11,732 bases of DNA from JBBKWQ01 sp037969115 (GCA_037969115.1 JBBKWQ010000403.1:1-11732); one strand, 5' to 3'. Positions 1 through 7,673 are shown, counted from the first letter of the stretch. The notes: generated by a model from the letters alone, not told the origin. Numbers and translations are program-made.

Positions 1-614
1 AGCCGAACGCCGATCACCTTGGGCCAACGCACGTTCCAGGGGAATCCGGTCATCACGTCGACGGCGTCGGCCCCACCGACGCCGATCGCGACCATGCCGA
101 GCCCGCCGGCGTTGGGCGTGTGACTGTCGGTGCCGATCATCATGCCGCCGGGGAACGCATAGTTCTCGAGGACGACCTGGTGGATGATGCCGCTCCCGGG
201 GCCCCAGAACCCGATCTGAAACTTGGCGGACACGCTTTTCAGGAAGTCGTAGACCTCTTTGTTGGTGTCGACCGCCACGCCGAGATCGATCGCGGCGCCG
301 ACCTTGGCCTGGATCAGGTGGTCGCAGTGAACGGTCGCCGGCACAGCCGACTCTGGTAGGCCCGCAGTCATGAACTGGAGCAGCGCCATCTGGGCCGTCG
401 CGTCCTGCATCGCCACCCGGTCAGGGTGGAAGTCGGCATAACTCGCGCCCCGGTCGAGCTCCTGGCCTTGCGGATCAGAGAGGTGGTTGATGAGGATCTT
501 CTCGGCAAGGGTCAGTGGCCGGCCCAACCGTTCGCGTCCGAGTTGGACGTTGCCTGGCAGTGAGGCATAGACGCGCTCGACGAGTTCGATGGGTGTGCTG
601 GCACTGACGGTCAT
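1..614 (-). CDS. acn: Aconitate hydratase, mitochondrial (ACO2-like) type, N-terminal part
   Basis: Aconitase interconverts citrate and isocitrate in the TCA cycle, using a [4Fe-4S] cluster in the cytoplasm. Translating the minus strand from the ATG at 614-612 gives 204 codons before the window edge. The protein closely follows mitochondrial aconitase: 'RPLTLAEKI' (32-40), 'RVAMQDATAQM' (66-76), 'CDHLIQAKVG' (97-106), 'GFWGPGSGIIHQ' (135-146) and 'GTDSHTPNAGGLGM' (161-174). Q75, H99, H145 and D163-S164-H165 correspond to substrate-binding or catalytic residues of pig aconitase (Q72, H101, H147, D165-S166-H167, by family knowledge and rough alignment). The cluster cysteines lie in the missing C-terminal part, so activity cannot be judged fully. 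The start fits the family: no Shine-Dalgarno precedes it, and a -10-like hexamer sits 7 nt upstream, suggesting a leaderless mRNA. It is divergent from the GntR regulator at 687. The family call is very firm. Confidence 0.95.
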   Translation of the reverse strand, partial: MTVSASTPIELVERVYASLPGNVQLGRERLGRPLTLAEKILINHLSDPQGQELDRGASYADFHPDRVAMQDATAQMALLQFMTAGLPESAVPATVHCDHLIQAKVGAAIDLGVAVDTNKEVYDFLKSVSAKFQIGFWGPGSGIIHQVVLENYAFPGGMMIGTDSHTPNAGGLGMVAIGVGGADAVDVMTGFPWNVRWPKVIGVR

Positions 615-618
615 GTAG

Positions 619-636
619 ACAACTATAATACAAGTA
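619..636 (+). promoter_or_regulatory. Candidate operator: two direct ACAA(C/G)TA repeats
   Basis: ACAACTA (619-625) and ACAAGTA (630-636) are direct copies offset by 11 bp, about one helical turn. They overlap both divergent -10 boxes. An AT-rich repeated motif between a GntR-family regulator and its divergent neighbour is where an operator would be expected. GntR-family operators are usually inverted repeats, and this one is only convincing as a direct repeat, so confidence is low. Confidence 0.3.
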
Positions 637-651
637 CGCCTGAATCGCCAA
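622..651 (-). promoter_or_regulatory. Putative leaderless promoter of aconitase
   Basis: Read on the minus strand, TTGGCG (651-646) is followed after 18 nt by TATAGT (627-622), then 7 nt, then the ATG at 614. A -10 hexamer this close to the start places transcription at or next to the A of the ATG, which is typical of leaderless genes in actinobacteria. No ribosome-binding site is present. The -10 overlaps the candidate promoter of the divergent regulator gene. This is inferred from sequence only. Confidence 0.5.
624..629 (+). promoter_or_regulatory. Putative -10 box of the gntR-type regulator gene
   Basis: A perfect TATAAT stands out in GC-rich DNA 57 nt before the regulator's ATG. Transcription would start near 636, leaving about 50 nt of leader that includes the ribosome-binding site. 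No convincing -35 is seen at 16-18 nt upstream (the region around 601-607 is poor), so the promoter might be activator-dependent or the match fortuitous. It overlaps the aconitase -10 on the other strand, so the two promoters would compete or share control. Confidence 0.4.
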
Positions 652-686
652 GATGGGGCGTCGTCCACCTTCCGAGAGGCAACAGC

Positions 687-1415
687 ATGCGCAAGATCCG
701 ATATCAGGAGATCGCCGCAGAGCTTCGCCAGCGCGTTCACACCGCCTCGCCGGGCTCAGTGCTCCCGAGCGAATCGGAACTGTCGAGCGAGTTCGCCGCG
801 AGTCGCGTCACGATTCGGCGTGCGCTCGAAACCGTTCGCGACGAAGGTCTGATCGCTGCGCGGCAGGGATTCGGCTGGTTCGTCGCGACCGAGCCGGTGC
901 GGCAGAGCCTCGAGCATCTCGGAACCATCGAGGCCCAACTCGAAATCAGCGGCAAACACGCCGAGCGCCGCATTGTTGAATTCGCCTTCGTCGAGCCGCC
1001 GTCGCGGGTTCGTCAGCAGTTGCGATGCGATCACGTGCTTCGCGTCAAGCGGGTCAATCTGGCCGACGGCGAGCCGTTCGCCATCGTCACCGTCTGGTGT
1101 CCGGCAGACCTCGGCAAGAGTCTGTCCCGCGAAGACGTCGAGCGGCAACCGTTCTACGAACTACTCGGTATCGAATTGCGGGGCGCCACCCAGACCATCG
1201 GGGCCGACTCGGCCGAGAGCTCCGACGCTGAACTGTTGGACGTGCCCATCGGCTCACCACTGCTGAGGTGTGTACGCGTCACCACCGACCGCTCGGGCGA
1301 CCCGGTGCTGATGAGCGAGCACCTGTTTCCCGCGCGCCGCACGGAATTCGTGGTCGAACTGCCTCAGGCCGAGCCGTCGCTCACGCCGTCGGGGTTGCGG
1401 CTCGTCGGCGAGTGA
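687..1415 (+). CDS. GntR-family transcriptional regulator, HutC subfamily (UTRA domain)
   Basis: This 242-residue protein has the size and two-domain layout of HutC-type regulators. Residues about 3-68 form a winged helix-turn-helix with the family signature: 'LPSESELSSEFAASRVTIRRAL' spans residues 26-47 (shown here by key residues P27, S28, E29, S39-R40, T42 and R44), and the wing 'RQGFGWFV' is at 59-66. Residues about 90-235 match a UTRA effector-binding domain, including 'PFAIVTVWCP' and, near the end, 'GDPVLMSEHLFPA'. Such domains bind small ligands, often sugars, amino acids or organic acids; the ligand cannot be read from sequence. GAGAGG at 674-679, 7 nt upstream, supports this ATG. 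The gene is divergent from aconitase across 72 bp, so control of itself and acn is plausible but unproven. Its stop lies 12 bp from the stop of the convergent nitroreductase gene. Confidence 0.92.
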   Translation: MRKIRYQEIAAELRQRVHTASPGSVLPSESELSSEFAASRVTIRRALETVRDEGLIAARQGFGWFVATEPVRQSLEHLGTIEAQLEISGKHAERRIVEFAFVEPPSRVRQQLRCDHVLRVKRVNLADGEPFAIVTVWCPADLGKSLSREDVERQPFYELLGIELRGATQTIGADSAESSDAELLDVPIGSPLLRCVRVTTDRSGDPVLMSEHLFPARRTEFVVELPQAEPSLTPSGLRLVGE

Positions 1416-1431
1416 ACCACGCGTCGTTCAC
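1412..1431. terminator. Small inverted repeat across two convergent stop codons
   Basis: GTGAAC (1412-1417) and GTTCAC (1426-1431) are perfect inverted copies around an 8-nt loop. The left arm contains the regulator's TGA and the right arm the nitroreductase's stop on the other strand. It could act as a weak bidirectional terminator between the converging genes. The stem is only 6 bp and has no T-tract, so chance is possible. Confidence 0.25.
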
Positions 1432-2075
1432 CACGTGTCCCAGTGGCTCAGCTCGGTAGCCGGGAGCCGTTTGGCCGGCTTGAAGTCGGTGCCGATGGTG
1501 TAGGCGATGGGAAAGAGTCCGGCCTGGCTGAAATTGTCGTACGGGATTCCGAGAAGTTCAGCTGCCTTGCGTTCGCCGTCGTTCATGAGATGAATCGTCG
1601 TCCACGCCGACCCGATGGAGCGCTCACGCAGCGCCATCATGAAGCTCCACACGGCCGGGAGAAGCGATCCCCACACCGACGCCGTCGCAAACGACGGCAG
1701 GTTGTCGAGGCGACCCTCGATGCACGGAATCATCAAGACGGGAGCGCGTTGGAAGTTCTCGGCCAGATACGACGCCGAATCGACGACTCCGCTCTGACTC
1801 ACGGCTCGGGGATCGTCGGCGTCGTACTCGGGTCGAGGCATGTTGCGGTACAACTCGAAGTTGTCGGCGTAGATCTCGGCCAGTGCGTTCTTCTTCGTCT
1901 CGTCCTCGACGAAGACCCACTGCCAGCCCTGCCGGTTCGAACCCGTCGGCGCCTGCAAGGCGATGTCGAGACATTCGTTGATCACCTCGCGCTCGACGGG
2001 TCGGTCGAAGTCGAGGCGCTTTCGCACCGAGCGTGTCGTGGTGAGCACCTCGTCGGCGGTCAGATTCAGTTTCAT
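1428..2075 (-). CDS. Nitroreductase-family protein (FMN-dependent oxidoreductase)
   Basis: Nitroreductase-fold proteins bind FMN and usually transfer electrons from NAD(P)H to nitro, quinone or other unsaturated compounds. This 215-residue protein has the family hallmarks: 'TTRSVRKRLDF' (13-23), whose 'RSVR' contacts FMN phosphate in relatives; 'APTGSNRQGWQW' (42-53); a hydrophobic stretch about 133-150; 'ERSIGSAWTTIH' (151-162); and 'KRLPATELSHWDTW' (202-215) at the C-terminus. It has no signal peptide or membrane segment, so it should be cytoplasmic. The substrate is unknown. The ATG at 2075 is the first in frame with the family N-terminus. No good Shine-Dalgarno precedes it, but CACACT (2088-2083) sits 7 nt upstream, compatible with leaderless initiation. 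It is divergent from the crotonase gene across 70 bp, a possible shared control region. Confidence 0.88.
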   Translation of the reverse strand: MKLNLTADEVLTTTRSVRKRLDFDRPVEREVINECLDIALQAPTGSNRQGWQWVFVEDETKKNALAEIYADNFELYRNMPRPEYDADDPRAVSQSGVVDSASYLAENFQRAPVLMIPCIEGRLDNLPSFATASVWGSLLPAVWSFMMALRERSIGSAWTTIHLMNDGERKAAELLGIPYDNFSQAGLFPIAYTIGTDFKPAKRLPATELSHWDTW

Positions 2076-2082
2076 GGCCCCG

Positions 2083-2088
2083 AGTGTG
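2083..2088 (-). promoter_or_regulatory. Possible -10 box of the nitroreductase gene
   Basis: On the minus strand CACACT keeps the two most conserved -10 positions (A at 2, T at 6) and lies 7 nt from the ATG, the same spacing as TATAGT before aconitase. No -35 was recognised. Support comes mainly from the recurrence of this layout in the window. Confidence 0.25.
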
Positions 2089-2133
2089 GCATCGCATGGT
2101 CGACTCGCTACGAGCGGAGCGGGCGCGGCCTGT

Positions 2134-2139
2134 CAGACT
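2134..2139 (+). promoter_or_regulatory. Possible -10 box of the crotonase gene
   Basis: CAGACT, preceded by TGT, lies 6 nt before the ATG at 2146. It keeps A at position 2 and T at position 6 of the -10 consensus. There is no Shine-Dalgarno in front of this gene, so leaderless initiation is plausible. No -35 was recognised. Confidence 0.25.
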
Positions 2140-2145
2140 TCCGCC

Positions 2146-2952
2146 ATGTCTGACCGAGTGATTCTTTCCATCGCCGACGGCATCGCCGACGTGCGCTTCA
2201 ACCGGCCCGAGAAGCGCAACGCGCTCGACAATGACCAGTTCCTCGCCATCGCCGAGGCCGGCGAACGATTGAAGTCGGAGCCTGGGGTACGCGTGGTCGT
2301 GCTGTCAGGCGAGGGGGCGTCGTTCTGCGCCGGGCTCGACTTCTCGGGGTTCGGCTCGATGCTCGACACCGACCGGCCGCGACGTTCAGATGGAGACCCG
2401 GGCTCGCTGGTCGACGGGCGAATCACACACCTCGGCCAACAGATCTGCTGGGTCTGGCAGGAATTGCCCATGCCGGTCATCGCCGCGGTCCACGGCCATG
2501 CGCTCGGTGGCGGTCTCCAGATCGCATTGGGCGCCGACATCCGGGTCGTGCACCCCGACACGCAGATGTCGGTACGCGAGCTGCACTGGGGGATCATCCC
2601 CGACATGACCGGAACGCTCATGCTCTCGCGGCTGACGCGATCCGACATCGCACGAGAGCTCACGTTCACGGCGCGGATGTTCTCCGGGACGGAGGCGCTC
2701 GACTACGGCCTCGCAACCCGACTCAGCGATCAGCCGCACGACACGGCGATGAGCCTCGCACGAGAGATCGCGGGCCGCAATCCCGCCGCCGTCCGTGGAG
2801 CGAAGGAACTCTTCAATCGGCTGTTCACCGACGGAGCCGGTGACCAATTTGCCGAGGAGCGGCGCGTGATCGGGTCGCTGATCGGCACCCCGAATCAGAT
2901 GGAAGCGATTCGGGCGAACATGGAGCGACGCCCGCCCGAATTCACCGACTGA
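2146..2952 (+). CDS. Enoyl-CoA hydratase/isomerase (crotonase) family protein
   Basis: Crotonase-fold enzymes act on acyl-CoA thioesters in fatty-acid or aromatic catabolism. The 268-residue length is typical. Residues 18-27 give the N-terminal signature 'FNRPEKRNAL'. 'GEGASFCAGLDFSGFG' (55-70) forms the first oxyanion-hole segment, and 'HGHALGGGLQIALGADIR' (116-133) the second. 'SVRELHWGIIPDMTGT' (142-157) carries the second catalytic region. Compared with rat mitochondrial hydratase (E144, E164), the first glutamate is Q125 here and the second is kept as E145, 20 residues later; D153 follows. Dienoyl-CoA isomerases also use an acid near D153, so isomerase or another reaction may be more likely than plain hydration. 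The open frame extends upstream to 1963, but that part overlaps the divergent nitroreductase gene and is not crotonase-like, so 2146 is chosen. The exact substrate is unknown. Confidence 0.9.
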   Translation: MSDRVILSIADGIADVRFNRPEKRNALDNDQFLAIAEAGERLKSEPGVRVVVLSGEGASFCAGLDFSGFGSMLDTDRPRRSDGDPGSLVDGRITHLGQQICWVWQELPMPVIAAVHGHALGGGLQIALGADIRVVHPDTQMSVRELHWGIIPDMTGTLMLSRLTRSDIARELTFTARMFSGTEALDYGLATRLSDQPHDTAMSLAREIAGRNPAAVRGAKELFNRLFTDGAGDQFAEERRVIGSLIGTPNQMEAIRANMERRPPEFTD

Positions 2953-2968
2953 TCGACCGTTGATGTCG

Positions 2969-2983
2969 CCGACTGCTGGTCGG
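2969..2983 (+). terminator. Weak hairpin in the spacer before gltB
   Basis: CCGAC (2969-2973) and GTCGG (2979-2983) form a 5-bp stem 16 nt after the crotonase stop. A short TTTT follows only about 10 nt later. It may help end crotonase transcription, but the stem is short and the T-run displaced. Confidence 0.15.
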
Positions 2984-3020
2984 GTGTGAGCCGTTTTCGG
3001 CAATTCCGGCACCCAGCCAC

Positions 3021-3026
3021 TACGAT
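3021..3026 (+). promoter_or_regulatory. Possible -10 box of the gltBD operon
   Basis: TACGAT lies 71 nt before the gltB ATG, in the 145-bp spacer after the crotonase gene. It would give a leader of about 65 nt containing the ribosome-binding site. The -35 region (about 2996-3003) matches the consensus poorly. The spacer is otherwise free of genes, so an operon promoter is expected here. Confidence 0.35.
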
Positions 3027-3097
3027 GTGACGACCGTCTGGGCCAGCGTCGTCCCGGATTCCACAAGCCCGCCCCCGATCTTGCTGGAAGTAGCACG

Positions 3098-6000
3098 ATG
3101 CACAAGAAGCCTGGCCCCACGGGTCTATACGACCCGCGTTTCGAACACGATGCCTGTGGCGTGTCGTTCGTCGCGCACATGCAAGGTGTTCGGTCGAACG
3201 ACTTGGTGGCCACAGGGCTCCGCGCACTCACGAACATGGAGCATCGTGGCGCGACCGGGGCCGAACCCGACACCGGTGACGGCGCCGGGATCCTGATCCA
3301 GATCCCCGACCGTCTTTTTCGGGCCACCGCATCGTTTGATCTGCCGACCGAAGGGGCATACGCAGCCGGCGTTGCCTTTCTGCCGGTCGAGCGATCGCTG
3401 TGCGAGAAGGCGCAGCACCAGATCGAGTCGATCATGGAGGAGGAGGGTCTCCGCGTACTCGGTTGGCGTGACGTACCGGTCGACGCCGACTGCCTGGGAG
3501 CCACGTCGCGCCAGGCGATGCCTGCGTTCAAGCAGCTGTTCGTCGACTCGCCCGGCGACGGAGCCACCGATGTGGCGCTCGACCGCAAGGCGTTCGTCGC
3601 CCGCAAGCGTGCCGAACACGAGATCACCGGCGAACTCGAGACCTACTTCTCGTCGCTGTCGGCGCGCACCATCGTGTACAAAGGCATGCTCACCACGCCG
3701 CAACTCAGCCAGTTCTTCGGTGATCTCACCGACCCCCGCATCGAGAGCGCGCTCCTCCTCGTTCATTCACGGTTCTCCACCAACACGTTCCCGTCGTGGC
3801 CCCTCGCCCACCCGTACCGGTACGTCGCGCACAACGGCGAAATCAACACGGTGCAGGGCAACCAGAACTGGATGCGAGCTCGCGAGGCGCTCGCGGCGAG
3901 CCCGCACCTGCCCAACCTCGAACGTGCCTTCCCGATCTGCACGCCCGGTGCCTCCGACACGGCTCGGTTCGACGAGGTACTCGAACTGCTGCACCTTGCG
4001 GGTCGCCCGCTGCACCACGCGGTGCTGATGATGATCCCGGAGGCGTGGGAGAACAACCTCGAGATGGACGCCGACCGGCGAGCTTTCTACCGGTTCCACG
4101 CCAGCATGATGGAACCGTGGGACGGGCCTGCCAGCGTGACCTTCACCGACGGCAGGGTCATCGGTGCCGTGCTCGACCGCAACGGCCTGCGACCCAGCCG
4201 GTACTGGGTCACCGACGATGACCTGGTGGTCATGGCGTCGGAGGTCGGCGTGATCGACATCGACCCGGCGAAGGTCATCACCAAGGGCCGGCTGCAGCCC
4301 GGCAAGATGTTCCTGATCGACACCGAAGCCGGGCGCATCATCGACGATGAAGAGATCAAGAAGTCGCTCGCCGCCGAGCACCCCTACGCCGAGTGGATCG
4401 ACCAGGGCATCGTCGAGTTGCACGACCTGCCGGCGCGCGAACACAAGGTGTTCAGCCACGACAGCGTGCTGCGGCGGCAACAGATGTTCGGCTACACGCA
4501 CGAGGAGCTGAAGGTCATCATCGCTCCGATGGCGCGTGACGGCAAGGAGCCGCTCGGTTCGATGGGCACCGATACGCCGATCGCCGTCCTGTCGCAGCGT
4601 CCACGGTTGATCTTCGACTACTTCAGCCAACTCTTCGCCCAGGTCACGAACCCGCCGCTCGATGCGATCCGCGAGGAGGTCGTCACCGCGGTGTCGTCCA
4701 CGATCGGACCGGAGGCCAATCTGCTCCAACCGTCGGCCCAGAGCTGTCAGCAACTCGCGCTGCCGTTTCCGATCATCGACAACGACGAACTCGCCAAGAT
4801 CATCCACGCCGACGACGACGGCGACCGCCCAGGGCTTCGGACGCATGTGATCAAGGGCCTGTACCGCGTGACCGGCGGAGCATCAGCGTTGTCGACGGCG
4901 CTCGAGGGCATCTTCGAGGACGTGTCGACATCGATCGAGCGCGGCGCTCGGGTGATCGTGCTGTCCGACCGCAATGCTGACTCGGTCGAGGCACCCATCC
5001 CGTCGCTGTTGCTCACCGCGGCCGTCCACCATCACCTGGTGCGCACGAAGCAGCGAACCCAGGTCGGTCTCGTCGTCGAATGTGGTGACGCCCGCGAGGT
5101 ACATCACATGGCGCTCCTCGTCGGCTATGGCGCCGGTGCGATCAACCCGTATCTCGCGTTCGAGTCGATCGAAGACCTGATCGCCGAGGGCATGCACGGG
5201 CTGGCGGGCGCCGACCCGCACCGCGCCGTGAAGAACTACATCAAGTCGTGTGGCAAGGGCGTGCTGAAGGTCATGTCCAAGATGGGCGTGTCGACCGTGG
5301 CGTCGTACACCGGCGCACAGATCTTCGAAGCGGTGGGTCTGGGCGCCGAGCTGGTCGACAAGTACTTCACCGGCACCGTCAGCCGTCTCGGAGGCATCGG
5401 ATTGGACGAGATTGCGATCGCCGCCGAGATGCGACACTCCATCGCCAACCCGAAGCGCCCCGAAGAGCGCGCCCACCGCAAGCTCGAACTGGGCGGTGAA
5501 TATCAGTGGCGCCGCGAGGGTGAATATCACCTGTTCAACCCCGAAACGGTGTTCAAGCTGCAACACGCGACTCGTGCGAAGCGCTACGACATCTTCAAGG
5601 AATACACCAGCCGCGTCGACGACCAGTCGAAGTACCTCGCCACGTTGCGTGGGCTGTTCAAGTTCAGCGACGACCGCACCCCGATTCCGATCGACGAGGT
5701 CGAACCCGTGAGCGAGATCGTGAAGCGTTTCTCCACCGGTGCGATGTCGTACGGCTCGATCTCGATGGAGGCTCACCAGACCCTTGCGATCGCGATGAAC
5801 CAGATCGGCGCAAAGTCGAACACCGGAGAGGGTGGCGAGGACGCCGAGCGCCTCTACGACCCAGAGCGACGCTCATCGATCAAGCAGGTGGCTTCCGGGC
5901 GTTTCGGCGTCACCTCCGAGTACCTCACGAACTCCGACGACATCCAGATCAAGATGGCGCAGGGCGCCAAGCCCGGCGAGGGCGGCCAGCTGCCCGGTCA

Positions 6001-7642
6001 CAAGGTGTATCCGTGGATCGCCAAAACCCGCCATTCGACCCCTGGCGTCGGGCTCATCAGCCCGCCACCTCACCACGACATCTATTCCATCGAAGATCTC
6101 AAGCAACTCATCCACGATCTGAAGAATGCCAATCCGGCCGCTCGCATCCACGTGAAGCTTGTTGCCGAGATGGGCGTGGGCACGGTGGCCGCCGGTGTGA
6201 GCAAGGCCAAAGCCGACGTGGTACTCATCTCCGGACACGACGGCGGTACCGGCGCGTCCCCGTTGACGTCGCTGAAGCACGCCGGGGGCCCTTGGGAGCT
6301 CGGTCTCGCCGAGACACAGCAGACGTTGCTGCTCAACGGGCTCCGTGACCGGATCGTGGTGCAGACCGACGGCCAGCTGAAGACCGGGCGCGACGTCGTG
6401 ATCGCGGCGTTGCTCGGCGCCGAGGAGTTCGGCTTCGCGACTGCGCCGCTCGTCGTGTCGGGCTGCGTGATGATGCGGGTGTGTCACCTCGACACATGCC
6501 CCGTGGGCGTCGCCACACAGAATCCCGAGCTGCGGAAGCGATTCACCGGCAAACCCGAGTTCGTCGTCAACTTCTTCGAGTACATCGCCGAGGAGACCCG
6601 CGAGATCATGGCCGAGCTCGGATTCCGAACCGTCGAGGAGATGATCGGTCACGTCGAAGCGCTCGACGTGCAACCAGCTGTCAACCACTGGAAAGCGCGA
6701 GGGCTCGACATCGCGCCGATCCTCGCACGACCCGTGAACGCATACGACCAGACGATGTATCAGTCGGTCGCACAGGATCACGGACTCGACGAAGCGCTCG
6801 ACCAGGAACTGATCCGCCAGGCGCGGCCGGCGATCGATCACGCCGATCGAGTCCAGATCGAATCGCCGATCCGGAACGTGAACCGAACGGTCGGCACTCT
6901 CCTGGGTCACGAGGTGACCAAGAAGTGGAAGGGCGAGGGTCTGCCCGACGGCACGATCTCTATCCGGTTCACAGGTTCCGCGGGCCAGAGCTTCGGAGCG
7001 TTCGTGCCCGCCGGCATCACCATGCGGCTCGTAGGCGACGCCAACGACTACGTGGGTAAGGGCTTGTCGGGCGGTCGCTTGATCATTTATCCCGATGAGG
7101 CATCGCCGTTCGTCGCCGAAGACCAGATCATCGCCGGCAACGTCATCGCGTACGGGGCCACGGCCGGCGAGATCTTCCTTCGTGGCGTGGTGGGCGAACG
7201 CTTCTGCGTCCGGAACTCGGGCGTGACGGCGGTCGTCGAAGGCATCGGCGATCACGGCTGCGAGTACATGACGGGCGGCCGCGTGGTCGTGCTCGGCGAG
7301 ACCGGGCGCAACTTCGGTGCGGGCATGTCGGGAGGGATCGCCTACGTCTACGACCGATCGGGCGATTTCGACACCCGCGTCAACTACGAGATGGTGGCGA
7401 TCGAGCAGCTGAGCGCCGATGACCGGGAGTTCCTGAAATCGACCGTCGAGCGCCACCTCGAGCTGACCGGCTCGGCAGTTGCCAAGCGGATGCTTGCAGC
7501 GTGGAACGTCGAGATCAGCCGGTTCCGGAAGGTGATGCCCACCGACTATCGGAGGGTTCTCACCGTGATGGAGGAGTCGGCCGCCGCGGGTCTCGACGAC
7601 GAACAGACGGTGGCCAAGGTGATGGAAGCTGCCCGGCAGTGA
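3098..7642 (+). CDS. gltB: Glutamate synthase (NADPH-type), large (alpha) subunit
   Basis: GltB makes glutamate: its amidotransferase site releases ammonia from glutamine, which passes through a tunnel to an FMN site where 2-oxoglutarate is aminated. At 1514 residues it is the usual full length. C20 in 'HDACGVSF' would be the N-terminal nucleophile after removal of a 19-residue propeptide. The class II amidotransferase domain runs to about 430, with 'HSRFSTNT' near 221 and 'HNGEINT' near 246. A central domain follows (about 470-770). The FMN/2-oxoglutarate domain (about 820-1190) holds 'EGGQLPGHKV', 'SGHDGGTGASP' near 1045 and the [3Fe-4S] cysteines C1123, C1129 and C1134 with the family spacing. 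A GxGxG beta-helix domain (about 1270-1460) ends the protein, with 'GLSGGRLIIYP' and 'NFGAGMSGG'. GGAAG at 3086-3090, 7 nt upstream, supports this start. gltD follows after 31 bp. All key motifs are intact. Confidence 0.98.
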   Translation: MHKKPGPTGLYDPRFEHDACGVSFVAHMQGVRSNDLVATGLRALTNMEHRGATGAEPDTGDGAGILIQIPDRLFRATASFDLPTEGAYAAGVAFLPVERSLCEKAQHQIESIMEEEGLRVLGWRDVPVDADCLGATSRQAMPAFKQLFVDSPGDGATDVALDRKAFVARKRAEHEITGELETYFSSLSARTIVYKGMLTTPQLSQFFGDLTDPRIESALLLVHSRFSTNTFPSWPLAHPYRYVAHNGEINTVQGNQNWMRAREALAASPHLPNLERAFPICTPGASDTARFDEVLELLHLAGRPLHHAVLMMIPEAWENNLEMDADRRAFYRFHASMMEPWDGPASVTFTDGRVIGAVLDRNGLRPSRYWVTDDDLVVMASEVGVIDIDPAKVITKGRLQPGKMFLIDTEAGRIIDDEEIKKSLAAEHPYAEWIDQGIVELHDLPAREHKVFSHDSVLRRQQMFGYTHEELKVIIAPMARDGKEPLGSMGTDTPIAVLSQRPRLIFDYFSQLFAQVTNPPLDAIREEVVTAVSSTIGPEANLLQPSAQSCQQLALPFPIIDNDELAKIIHADDDGDRPGLRTHVIKGLYRVTGGASALSTALEGIFEDVSTSIERGARVIVLSDRNADSVEAPIPSLLLTAAVHHHLVRTKQRTQVGLVVECGDAREVHHMALLVGYGAGAINPYLAFESIEDLIAEGMHGLAGADPHRAVKNYIKSCGKGVLKVMSKMGVSTVASYTGAQIFEAVGLGAELVDKYFTGTVSRLGGIGLDEIAIAAEMRHSIANPKRPEERAHRKLELGGEYQWRREGEYHLFNPETVFKLQHATRAKRYDIFKEYTSRVDDQSKYLATLRGLFKFSDDRTPIPIDEVEPVSEIVKRFSTGAMSYGSISMEAHQTLAIAMNQIGAKSNTGEGGEDAERLYDPERRSSIKQVASGRFGVTSEYLTNSDDIQIKMAQGAKPGEGGQLPGHKVYPWIAKTRHSTPGVGLISPPPHHDIYSIEDLKQLIHDLKNANPAARIHVKLVAEMGVGTVAAGVSKAKADVVLISGHDGGTGASPLTSLKHAGGPWELGLAETQQTLLLNGLRDRIVVQTDGQLKTGRDVVIAALLGAEEFGFATAPLVVSGCVMMRVCHLDTCPVGVATQNPELRKRFTGKPEFVVNFFEYIAEETREIMAELGFRTVEEMIGHVEALDVQPAVNHWKARGLDIAPILARPVNAYDQTMYQSVAQDHGLDEALDQELIRQARPAIDHADRVQIESPIRNVNRTVGTLLGHEVTKKWKGEGLPDGTISIRFTGSAGQSFGAFVPAGITMRLVGDANDYVGKGLSGGRLIIYPDEASPFVAEDQIIAGNVIAYGATAGEIFLRGVVGERFCVRNSGVTAVVEGIGDHGCEYMTGGRVVVLGETGRNFGAGMSGGIAYVYDRSGDFDTRVNYEMVAIEQLSADDREFLKSTVERHLELTGSAVAKRMLAAWNVEISRFRKVMPTDYRRVLTVMEESAAAGLDDEQTVAKVMEAARQ

Positions 7643-7673
7643 TGAGTGAACAGGTGAACGGAGGACATCGCTA

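Noticed and set aside
1963..2145. Upstream extension of the crotonase frame
   Set aside because: The 61 extra residues overlap the divergent nitroreductase gene and do not resemble crotonases. The family N-terminus begins at 2146.
1443..2153. 236-codon plus-strand open frame opposite the nitroreductase gene
   Set aside because: The minus strand gives clear nitroreductase motifs. This frame has no domain and runs into the crotonase start.
2386..3627. 413-codon minus-strand open frame across the crotonase-gltB junction
   Set aside because: It is antisense to two well-supported genes, with low-complexity Ser/Arg-rich translation and no family match.
3767..4846. 359-codon minus-strand open frame opposite the N-terminal part of gltB
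   Set aside because: It is antisense to conserved amidotransferase-domain sequence and its Val/Asp/Arg/His-rich translation has no domain.
5873..7456. 527-codon open frame on the minus strand inside gltB
   Set aside because: It lies wholly antisense to conserved gltB motifs, and its His/Asp/Arg-rich translation is what GC-rich antisense reading gives. No domain was recognised.
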